Shown here piece by piece: positions 22,378 to 31,619 of a DNA stretch of 64,000 bases (position 1 is the stretch's first letter; each line of letters begins with the position of its first letter). Source of the DNA: Ottelia alismoides (lineage: Eukaryota; Streptophyta; Magnoliopsida; Alismatales; Hydrocharitaceae); assembly GCA_037367405.1 (NCBI GenBank), contig JAZKJV010002627.1, positions 372,001 to 436,000 of the forward strand, in the 5' to 3' direction. A model generated the notes under the pieces. That model was not told the DNA's origin and made no database searches. It saw only the letters and a list, made by a program, of their open reading frames with translations. The position numbers were made by a program, and so were the translations under genes.

Positions 22378-25300
22378 TGATGAATCTGTGATTCATCACT
22401 CTAAAAGTTGAAAATAGAGCTTTGCTCCCGAGTAGATAGCAGCATATTCCACTTATATTGCATAATTAGCATTCATGCATACATTGATAATATCTGCATT
22501 TTAGCATTCACATTTGCATAAAATAAGAAGCCCAATTCACTTGTAAATATTCACCATATTTTACCTATTTGTATATATTTTATACTAACTCTGAATCCAA
22601 TAAAACCAACTCTATAGTATATATATTACTAACACTAATTAAAGAAAAATATCAAAAAAATACTAACTTATAAAATTGACCAATAAAACCCCAATCCAAG
22701 TTTGAAACTAAGAGCCTTAAAATATGCATATCTCTCTCATACGGCCTCTGAATTAGGTCTGCTCACTTTTAAAGTAATATACATTCAGATACCTTCAAAA
22801 CGAGTCCAATTTTATAAAAATCGGAGCTCGTATGCAAAACTTGGGTTTTGGGCCCCTTTTGTATATTGTACATATTGACCTCTTTACCCTTTATTTTATC
22901 CATTTATTTTCTTAATTATTAAAAATCCAAAAAATTAGATTAAGTTGTAAATATTCCTTTCACATTTTTCCTAACTTTATTTTTCTCTTTTAAAAATGAC
23001 AAAAAAATTACAAAAGATAAAATGTGGTATTTTATATCTATAAGGTACCACCCAAAAATACATTTTTGTGCATATGCTTTCCATTGATTTTCGACCCTTC
23101 ACAAAAGTTGTAGATCTCGTCGAGAGGAGCAACTTTTGTGTTGAACACTTTTTGATTTAATCCATTTTGTTATTTCTTTTTAATTTTTCTTTACATCTAA
23201 TTTTTGAATTTTCTAGGAGCGACATGTGGCAGCTCCTGGAGCTGCCACATGTCACCCCAATTTTTTATTTTCGGATTTATTTTTTATTATTTTCGGATTT
23301 ATTATTTTATTAATATTATTTTAAATATTGTTATTTTTAGTAGCCTACTTATTTTACTTATATTATATTATATTATCCCCCTTTTACTCCTTTTCTTATT
23401 CCCCACTCCAAGTCACCACTTCCTCCACCATCCCTCCATCTTCTCCACCTCTTTTCTAACTCCCTCCTCCTCTTTATATTCTCCTCCCCTCCTCCATTGT
23501 TCATCATCCATCATTCTTGAGAGAAGGATCTTCAACCCCCTTGATGTGTCGCCGGTGACAGCGCCGACGCAACAGGTAGAACAACGACGAGGTTTAGGTG
23601 AGATCCGTGGTTCTAAAACCACGTGGCAGCAGTTGTTCAAGCTTGCAGCCTAGCTTTGGAGCTTTCCGCCGTCTCCTCGAAGCAACAATCATCGGAGTAG
23701 AAGTTTATCTTATCCTCGCAGGCGACAACCTCCACCAGCCCCAGGTATTTTCTATCCTATCTTTTCATTTCATTTTTTATCTAACATATTTTCTTCCTTA
23801 TTTTTCATCACGATCAAACACACCATCACATCACCAACCTAGCATACATCCTTTTTCACCATCATTTTATTCAAACACCACCACAATCACCATCACTACA
23901 CTTTTTCATTCACAATATCATATCTTCATTACAAAAAAATTAAAAAAATAAAAAAAAAGGGAGAACAAGGAGGAAGAAGCTGCCGCCGCCGCCCCCTGCC
24001 TCCACGCCGCCACCGTCGGCAGCCGCTACGCTACCACCTCCAGCATTGCGGCCACCAGCCGCTGCTCCAGTCTAGCAAGTGGCCCGCATCGCCGCCAGCA
24101 GTCGCACGTCCTCCTCCGCGAGCAGCCCCTGGAACCCCTGGACGTCGCGTCGCCATCTCCTTCCCCCAGTCATGCGCTACCCCTGCAGCACGCCTCCGCC
24201 GCCAAGCCGCGCCCCTCGGCCGCGCATAGTGCGCCACCCCTCGCCCACCCGCACGCGTGGCTGCCTCCCGCGCCACTGCACCGGCCACCACCACCTCCCA
24301 CCGCGCACTGCCTCCTCGTGGTGCTGCTCCGCCCCGCCTGGCTGTGTGCTTCACCCGCGCCACCTCCGGGCTCCATGGGCCCCTCCAACCCACCTCCACC
24401 GTCCGTGACCGCAACCAGCCGCATCGGCCACCGCTTCAGGCTGCGCGCCCCAGCCCGATGCCGCTGACCCTGCGCGCCGCCCTCCGATCATCGTGTGCCG
24501 CCCTCCACCCTTGTGTCTCGCCCTAGCGGCTTCCTCCTTCCCTTGTTTGCGTAAGAAGCAAAAAGGTCCAATCTTTTATTTATTTATTTTGTAACATTTG
24601 CATCATCTTCCCTTTAAGTCTCTTTAATTTCAAAAGTGCCCTCAGGCGCAGTACAATACCTTTAGTTTCATTTTGTATTGCATGGACAACCCTGACTTTG
24701 ATCATTAATTTGGAAGTCATTTTTACATCAATTTTTTTATAAAAAAATAGCACTTTGATGAGCAACTATTCTTTATCTCGTGGTTATTTATTTGTATTTT
24801 TGTGAGCATCTAATAATTTATTAAAAATCAGAGATTGAAAATCAGTGATAATTTGCTCATTTACGCTCTGAAATTTGCAAGCCATATTTATTGCTCTAAA
24901 AATTGCGAAAAAAATGTAGATGATGCTTATAAGTGTGCTTTAATTACATTCCAAATTTCGTCCAATTAGGAGTTGTCTTATAAGTGTGCTTTAATTAAAT
25001 CCATGAATAAGATTTTTGAGAAATTTCACGTCTCATGGATATATCTACTTGAGATAAATAGCTCTATAAATAATTTGATTTTGTGGATTTATTAGGAATT
25101 AAAGACCCACAATTGCTCTGTTTTCAGTAAAAAATTCATAAAAAATCATAAAGTGTTGGAAAAGTCCAAAAATATTAGTGTAGCCTAAATTCATCATGTT
25201 TATATTACAGTAAAGTTTTCATAATTTTTGCATCTCATTTACATGAAAAATTGCATAAAAACCCTAAAAAAGTTTATATTTTTCATTTGTGCATTTTAAA

Positions 25301-25719
25301 TCCAAAAATTCCAGAAAAATACATTTCACATTCATTGTTAGATTAGGTACTTAGGAAAAATATCACTTGTTAATTTGAATTAATTTTACATTAAAATTAA
25401 ATTTGGCTAAGTCGGTTCTTTTCATATTAACTTAATTCAATTCATAATCTGCATTTGTCATTTTTATTGCATAAAAATTAAAAAAATTCCCCACTTGGAA
25501 AACCATGATTTAATCCATCTAGTCTGATCCCGAGTTGTTCCTTTGCCTCCTTGAGTCGACCCTAGGGCTTGCCCAGGCTAAAGAAACATAAAACCGCATG
25601 TTAATTTCATTCGACGATTTATCAATCTGTGCGGTTATTTTTTATTGATCCGGATTTATCCTACTGCAATGAACTCGTCAATTAGACAACATTTAAAAGG
25701 GTAGATCTGCGGTTCATCA
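22378..25719 (+). mobile_element. Element A 5' LTR
   Basis: This LTR is 3342 bases. It opens with a 9-bp inverted repeat (TGATGAATC, three-base loop, GATTCATCA) and ends TTCATCA. U3 runs to the TATA box near 23473. A CAGGTATTTTC motif near 23741 could be a splice donor. A C/G-rich island covers about 23960-24545. The distal part carries the U5 hairpin block at about 25533-25577. Frames in the island (24031-24526, both strands) are not genes; they disagree between the two LTR copies. Confidence 0.95.
23473..23480 (+). promoter_or_regulatory. Probable TATA box of element A LTR
   Basis: CTCTTTATATTCTCC lies in an otherwise C/T-rich stretch and is followed by a C-rich start region. It is identical in the 3' LTR at about 32724-32732. 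If used, the transcript leader before ORF1 would be about 3.7 kb unless spliced. Confidence 0.5.
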
Positions 25720-25721
25720 AA

Positions 25722-25739
25722 TGGCGCTGTTGTCGGGGA
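25722..25739 (+). other. Element A primer-binding site (tRNA-Asp type)
   Basis: TGGCGCTGTTGTCGGGGA lies two bases after the LTR. It differs from the Athila tRNA-Asp site at two positions. Confidence 0.92.
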
Positions 25740-27180
25740 GGGAAACGGCTTAGGATCACTTTAGAAAATTAGATTTAGGTTTTCCAATCACTCGGGTAGT
25801 CTGATCCCCGAACCACCTTGTAATTATTCCATTTTTTTGTTGTTTTTCTATTTTTTCACTCTCTGACATTTTATTGTATCTTTTTGTACGAGGGCCCGAT
25901 GGACTTGGAGCGACTTTCTTGAAGTCAACGCATCTCGAAGTGCATCGGAGGCTGACGATTCGTGGATCAAGTCGGCTGTTGAGACGTAAAAAAGATTTTA
26001 TTTTTGTTATTTGTGAAAAAAAAGTGTCTGCATTTACAGCGATTCTCGTTTGGGTTGTCGCGCGTGTAAACATAGTGGAACCGTGTCCCCGTGTGTTGTG
26101 TTGACTGAATCTTTAGAATAAGCTTGCACTAGCGGCTCCTCGAGCCACTATAGGATTTACATGTGCTCGTAATTCTTTAGGACCACACACTTCACTTAAA
26201 AGACGCACCTAGAGCGCAGATCTAGTCAAATCAACATGTGCTTCACTCGCTAATAGAACTGCCTATCTAGGAGAGGCTTTTCATCGCTTGCATTCCATTT
26301 AGTGTAAAATTTCAATTCAGTCTTGCATCCCACATTGTAGAGAGCTGGAGGTACTGTAAGTATTCTTACTCAAGCATTCATCATCGTTTTCTCGATTGCA
26401 TAGATTTTTTCCGGTTCTCTCTCTCTCGATTTTCTAAACCTAGGATAAAGAAATTGGGACTAGACGGTAGACGTGATTGCTTATGTGGATTAATATCAGT
26501 GACAACTAATCTTTAAAATCGAGACTGCTAATTGAATTGGACCAAAAAATTTACTAAAATTAACCCTTGTTTGCGGGAAATTAACCCCGACCTTGTTTTC
26601 AGGCTGAGTGAGGGTACTTGAGTGTGTGTGTGAACACCTTAAGGTAGAGCCCAAATCCCCGCCTTCCATATCAAGTTCCGACTGATCCTAGCAAATATCA
26701 CAAGTTGAATTATTCAGGTTCATTGACTAGTACCAAGTAGCCTCCGCCTATCTCAGGTAGATAGGGGTGAAATTGCGGTACTTCACGACAAGTTGCCAGT
26801 AACCCTCCGGGGTGAAGTTCCGGTCTTGTCAGCCTCCACCTGCTTGCAGGTAGATAGGGGCAGGTCTTTGAATCCATCAACTTGGTATAGGAGCGAAGAA
26901 AGGAAGGAACGGCAGTATCTTAGGCGACAGGTTAAACAGGGAGACGCATCCGGCTTTTAGCCGACTCTCCTATAGGCCGCATAACTTCTTGCTACTTGTC
27001 TGAAAATTCACACTTAAAATCAACCAGACTAATCGGACTCGATTTCGGGTCCTTCATCGTGTTGAGTGTGAACTCGGGGTTTGCTCTTACGTTTGTCTTT
27101 GTGTTTGTCCATGTGTGTTATCCTGTGTAATTGCACGTTTTCTACCTCAATATTCTTACATTCATCCTTTCCTCTTCAAG
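25740..27180 (+). other. Element A leader
   Basis: This stretch of about 1.4 kb is noncoding. It contains GACTAGACGGTAGACG (about 26459), shared with the B leader, and repeated CAGGTAGATAGGGG segments near 26755 and 26845. No credible reading frame precedes ORF1. Confidence 0.75.
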
Positions 27181-28209
27181 ATGTTCGGATATTGGTCCCC
27201 ATACCCTGAGACCTCTGGTCATTCCTCATCGACCATATACCGATCATCTCCACCTTCTCATTCTTCCATGTATCCTCTGCCATCCACGGGAGTTCCTTAC
27301 CCGTGGTCGGCTTCACCTCAACCCGATTATGAAGTCAGAACTTCGACTGACTTCTCCACTTCTTCGCATCTCTCACCTAATCCATATTCCAACACTCCGA
27401 CCCCACTTCCATCTTGGGTTGATTGTCCTTATTCTCAAGAGCTTGCAGGAATCAAAGAATCGAATGAAGAGCAAGCCACTGCTGAGACAGATGATTGGCA
27501 AAACTATATGCCCCCACATACTTCATTCTCACCTCAAGTAGGGACCATACAACAATTTACATATACGCATCCCGACTTGACCTTAGGGCATAACATGGCT
27601 GATCAAACAACCCAAATGGAGAGGCCTACACATCATGATTTCCCAGACTTGATTGACTTTAGTGATCAAGCCTCCATTAACCAGCCTTCATTCGAAGAGC
27701 TTATACATTCACAAGATTGGACTCATGACCTAGACTTATCAGTCCCTATTTCATTGACTCCATCATATGAGGCTCCGACCAATATTTTCCATTTAGATAG
27801 TCCATACTCGACGCAGCATTACATGCTAGAGTCTAGGTATGTTGAGTATGAGACCCCAATATCTCAGCAGTATCCTCCAATTGAGCAGAACTCTCCCATG
27901 ATTTGTCATGAGAATTTTTTGGAGGATGACATTTCTCGACTTATCGTGAAAAATGAAACATTAGGTAACAAGTTGAGGGACGTCATGGAAATATTGCACT
28001 CAATTTCTTCCAGCTTGGGAATGAAAGTGGAAAAGAACGTAAGTAGATTTGATGTTGAAAACCAAGCAAGCATTAGGGAACCCACATCTTCTGTACAGCT
28101 GGAGTCCATTCTATCTCCCTCTTCTACTAACCCCTTTCCTTCTAATCTTGAGTCTGATCATTCATCTATCCAAAACAGCAAAAAATTAAAAAAACAAAAA
28201 TTCTCATAA
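27181..28209 (+). CDS. Element A ORF1: proline/serine-rich protein of unknown function
   Basis: An open frame of 342 codons from ATG 27181. The frame stays open upstream to 27115, but MFGYWSPYP aligns with the starts in B and C, so 27181 was chosen. Residues 1-100 are rich in Pro, Ser, Thr and Tyr. The middle is acidic with Gln/Asn (DDWQNYMPP, MERPTHHD). Residues about 240-290 form a likely coiled coil (DDISRLIVKNETLGNKLRDV). The C-terminus is Lys-rich (KKLKKQK). No zinc knuckle or Athila Gag motif is visible. By position it replaces Gag, so packaging or particle association is possible but unproven. It is the most intact ORF1 of the three. Confidence 0.75.
   Translation: MFGYWSPYPETSGHSSSTIYRSSPPSHSSMYPLPSTGVPYPWSASPQPDYEVRTSTDFSTSSHLSPNPYSNTPTPLPSWVDCPYSQELAGIKESNEEQATAETDDWQNYMPPHTSFSPQVGTIQQFTYTHPDLTLGHNMADQTTQMERPTHHDFPDLIDFSDQASINQPSFEELIHSQDWTHDLDLSVPISLTPSYEAPTNIFHLDSPYSTQHYMLESRYVEYETPISQQYPPIEQNSPMICHENFLEDDISRLIVKNETLGNKLRDVMEILHSISSSLGMKVEKNVSRFDVENQASIREPTSSVQLESILSPSSTNPFPSNLESDHSSIQNSKKLKKQKFS
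28188..28194 (+). promoter_or_regulatory. Putative -1 frameshift heptamer A_AAA_AAA, element A
   Basis: ORF1 codons TTA AAA AAA CAA form A_AAA_AAA five codons before the stop. The -1 frame matches the N-terminus of ORF2 in B. In this copy ORF2's ATG is ATA, and a one-base deletion near 28235 breaks the frame. Confidence 0.5.
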
Positions 28210-29662
28210 AAATTGAAAATGAAAAAGAACTAAAAAATTGGAATATGCCCTAAGGGAAGCATTCGATGAAGAACTGATTTTTAATCTTCCCTTAATAAAT
28301 GCCATAGATCACTTTCCCGACCTTAAACGATTTGTGAGAAGTAAATTGATGCCCAAGAGGTCGGGTAATAAGAGGACAAGGACTGAAAGACACATTGTGT
28401 CTATGGCCACCTCCCCGGTGGCGGGGAGAAAGACCAAAAGACGTAGAGTGAAGCGGTTGCCCCGAGTTGAATGTGAAATCAAAGACACTATCTTTACACA
28501 TGCAAGAATCAATGATGACTCACCGATAAATATCCTCCCGACCTCTGTGTTTGACAAGTTCAAACTCAGGTTACTTAGGAAGTCGAGAGAGATCGTTTAG
28601 CTGGCTGATCGATCCATCAAACGGTCGAGAGGAAATATTTCAGTCATCGTTACTTTCTAAGGTGCTCTACTCCAGGTGAACTTCATGATCATTGACATTG
28701 AGCACCGAGGAGAGTTTTCCCAGTCTCCGATTATTCTCGGGAAGCCGTTCTTAGCCTTGGCTAAGGCGACTACAGATTGCGAGACTCGGGAAATCGATTT
28801 TACAACATTGGGAGCGCTTCGACCTCATCCATTCTTTGATGAACTTTACTCTAAGGTGACCCGCACATCCGCTGACAGTCGTGACCATCGAGAGGAATAT
28901 GAGTCCCACCTCTCTACTGCACCTGAGAGACCGATTTTCCGAACGACCGTTGGTTCAGAGACTCCCTACACCTCCTCAACTGCTTGCACCACCACCGTGA
29001 CAGCTTCTTAGGAGGACTTACGACCAGAAGCTGACATTGCGTCAGACATGATTTTTGTTGATTGTCTTGACTATTTATATGATCTGACACAAGAGCCCAA
29101 TAATGTCAAGTCAACTGAGATCACTAGCACCTTCTCGAGACATGTGCTGACCCTTCAAGAATATGCTAATCTATATGGTGACTCGTATGATGAGGAACCC
29201 ATGGTCATCACCGCACCACATCCTGGACCTCCAAAGGAAACAACCAAGACTAAATTGACTCCACATAAAAACATGGTTTCTCCCTCTTCTAGTCGGCTAT
29301 CTAGTGAGAGGAAGTCGAGAATTGATTCCTCGAGATGTTCCCCCGAACCTCTCAAGGTGTGCCGCTCTCATCTCCCTCTAAATGATTCAGGTTCTAGAAA
29401 ATCGACTAAGAAAATTTCCTTCAACATTTCGGAGAAGGAAGTTTCAGAGGAATCCTCATCGGGTTCGGACAAGGTGATTTATATGAGTGAGCTCAGTTCG
29501 GTTGTTCTTAAGCCGTATCTAAGCAAGAAGCTGTGTGTCGACCCTCGTTGGACGATCCCTTCACCTAACTACTATTCATCTGAGGACGATTCCGACAGTG
29601 ACACACTTGTATATTACCCACCTCCACGATCCCACAAGAAGGTACGTCACAAACCTTCTTGA
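28194..29662 (+). pseudogene. Element A ORF2: retropepsin-like domain with acidic tail, decayed
   Basis: Open pieces at 28238-28600, 28676-29011 and 29048-29662 are the same reading frame separated by stops. Motifs in order: LPLINAIDHFPDL, a basic KRSGNKRTRTERHI stretch, INDDSPINILP (an inactive form of the Athila DLGASxNLMP active site), LADRSIKR, PIILGKPFLA, then an acidic Ser-rich tail (SEESSSGSDKVIYMSE, YSSEDDSDSDT) and a basic end (HKKVRHKPS). The stops at 28598 (TAG), 28658 (TAA) and 29009 (TAG) are one C-to-T change from Gln codons; at the first two, element B still has Gln. The real product was probably an ORF1-ORF2 fusion or a reinitiated protein. Confidence 0.8.
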
Positions 29663-29750
29663 TCCATGTATATTCTCAACCCTCCTTGTATATATTTTCC
29701 GTCCCTCGAATCACTCGCCCCGGCTCTATATCATTTCATTTTATGGCTAA

Positions 29751-30109
29751 ACTTAGGATAATCAGATCCTAAGTATAGGGGGTGAGTGACCCGAGTCTCT
29801 TCACCATTCATTGTATATTCTCTAGATCTCATCGATTCTCACACTCATTCCTGTCCTATACTTAGGTTGACCAGAGCCTAAGTATAGGGGGGACCGATGC
29901 CCGCCATGTATATACTCCTCCATTTCCCCTCTTAACGTCTCCCGCCCCATTTTTGATCTTCTTCTACACTTAGGCTACTAGAGCCTAAGTATAGGGGGGT
30001 GGAGCGACTTCTATGCATTTTTATTATTTTAGCTCTCCTACGCTTAGCACGAGATGACTTTTTCCTCGCTTTTCGTGCTCTGAGGACATAGCACACGCTA
30101 AGTATAGGG
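29751..30109 (+). repeat. Element A hairpin array, 4 units
   Basis: Hairpins lie at 29751-29782, 29855-29892, 29964-30000 and 30038-30109 (the long closing one). Stems vary by compensatory change next to the loop: GGAT/ATCC in the first, GGCT/AGCC in the third. The first three are followed by TATAGGGGG or TATAGGGGGG, the same string as the true polypurine tract (31607-31619). Confidence 0.92.
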
Positions 30110-31583
30110 AGCGTGTATATATTACATATATACTTTACCCATAGCTTGTACTTTCGCGTATTAACGCGTATTTTCGTATATATTTTGTAACAATTACGGG
30201 TGGGTAAAAATTGAAAAAAAAAATTTGTATACTTGTATAATACTTGTAAACCTTTTGTAAAAATTGAAAAAAAAATAAAATACATGTATACTTGTATATT
30301 GTATAACACTTGTATAATACTTATAAACTCTTGTAAATTGTTGTAACATAGGATGTATACCAAAGTTTTTAAAAAAATAAAAAAAAACAATATATATATA
30401 TATATACACAGGCTTCTTATTTACTTTTGCATATCATCCTTGCATTAAAAAAAGTCTTGCATTTCATTCATCTACATAGCATGCCATATACATCTCATCT
30501 GCATATCTTGCATATGCAAGGTGAAAAGCTAGTGGGTTCTGAACCAAGTTATGAGTAGATATTGAGTATGGACCAGATTTGACCTTAATCCGCCTAATTT
30601 CAGAGGAACCTTATAGGAACTGGAGTTAAGATTTCTCAGGTCGAGTGACTTAATTCTTTGAGTCCGCAAGTCTATGTTCACATGTCATCTTGACTAGTTT
30701 AAGTAGAATATCTCGTGCACACACATTATTCTTTTAGATAATGACCTAACTTGGACAAGCACAATGCGCGTAGCTCTTCATTGATGAGGTGGTGAGGATG
30801 TAGAATCCTTTAGCTTGGAGTAGCACACGGGTGGAAACATCCGTCCTCCTCTAGGTAGGGTAGTTCATCTCAACCTAGTCTGGTGGTGTTGACATCTAAG
30901 GATGGGATGGTGTGGGTTGCAATAATGCTTCAAAAGAGGGATAGTCTACTGTCTCAAGAGGAAAAACTCCTGATGTACATGCTGCACCTTGTATATAGTT
31001 CAAAAAAAAGAAGAAGAAAAAAAAGAGAAAAAATGCAAAAACTCCAAAAAGATCAGACAGGTCCAAGTGAAAACAAAATACCTGTCGGAGGATGTATATT
31101 AGCAAGAAGTCTGCAGCTGGATGACTTGGCTACACTGGTCAGGCATCCCGGGATTTGTAGCTACATTGGCTACCGTCCATTCTTTTCTCCACCCCCTCCT
31201 CTTGAGTTGGTCGCACTTGAACTTAGAAGGGAATACCCTGCTCCTTGAGGAAAGAGTTACTGGACCGGGGAATTAGAGTTACCTTGTTAGAGGAGGCTGC
31301 TTCTTAGACATTTCTTATGTGGAGAGCTATTTTACACTTACACTGTACAAGTAAGAATCATAGTCATCAGAAATTTGCGTTTGAGGATTTGTTCTGACCT
31401 AACTGTTGAGGCGTCTTTGATAGAAGACTTGTGGAACTTGAAGTATGTTAGGTTTTAAATTCAGATCCCAATAAGGTTCTGTCACACAATTAATCCAAAG
31501 GTCGAGTCAAGCTCCATTTTCAACTTTTGTTCATGACCTTGGTATGGAACCCAAAATCATTTCACTCTTGCATTTCATTTTAG
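30110..31583 (+). other. Element A 3' untranslated region
   Basis: An AT-rich low-complexity stretch (about 30180-30410, with a TA microsatellite at 30391-30406) is followed by a block conserved in C. The conserved part includes CAAAAGAGGGATAGTCTACTG (about 30930), GGCTACCGTCCATTCTT (about 31168) and GAAGGGAATACCC (about 31224). The 121-codon frame 30883-31248 is not preserved in element C, so I treat the block as noncoding. Confidence 0.7.
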
Positions 31584-31619
31584 TTGCTCGGGGACGAGCA
31601 AGGTTTAAGTATAGGGGGT
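31584..31619 (+). other. Element A polypurine tract with upstream hairpin
   Basis: AAGTATAGGGGGT ends exactly at the 3' LTR. It would prime plus-strand synthesis. Just 5' of it is a hairpin, TTGCTCG / CGAGCAA with loop GGGA (31584-31601). Elements C and D have the matching hairpin with changed but still mostly pairing bases. Confidence 0.88.

Noticed and set aside
24031..24526. Possible host gene exon in the GC-rich island of element A
   Set aside because: The same island lies in both LTRs and the frames differ between them; no known domain is visible.
25722..25739. Fragment of a tRNA gene
   Set aside because: It is only an 18-base complement to the tRNA-Asp 3' end directly next to an LTR, so it is a primer-binding site.
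30883..31248. 121-codon frame as a third gene of element A
   Set aside because: The homologous region of element C has frameshifts and stops, and the frame is absent from B and D.
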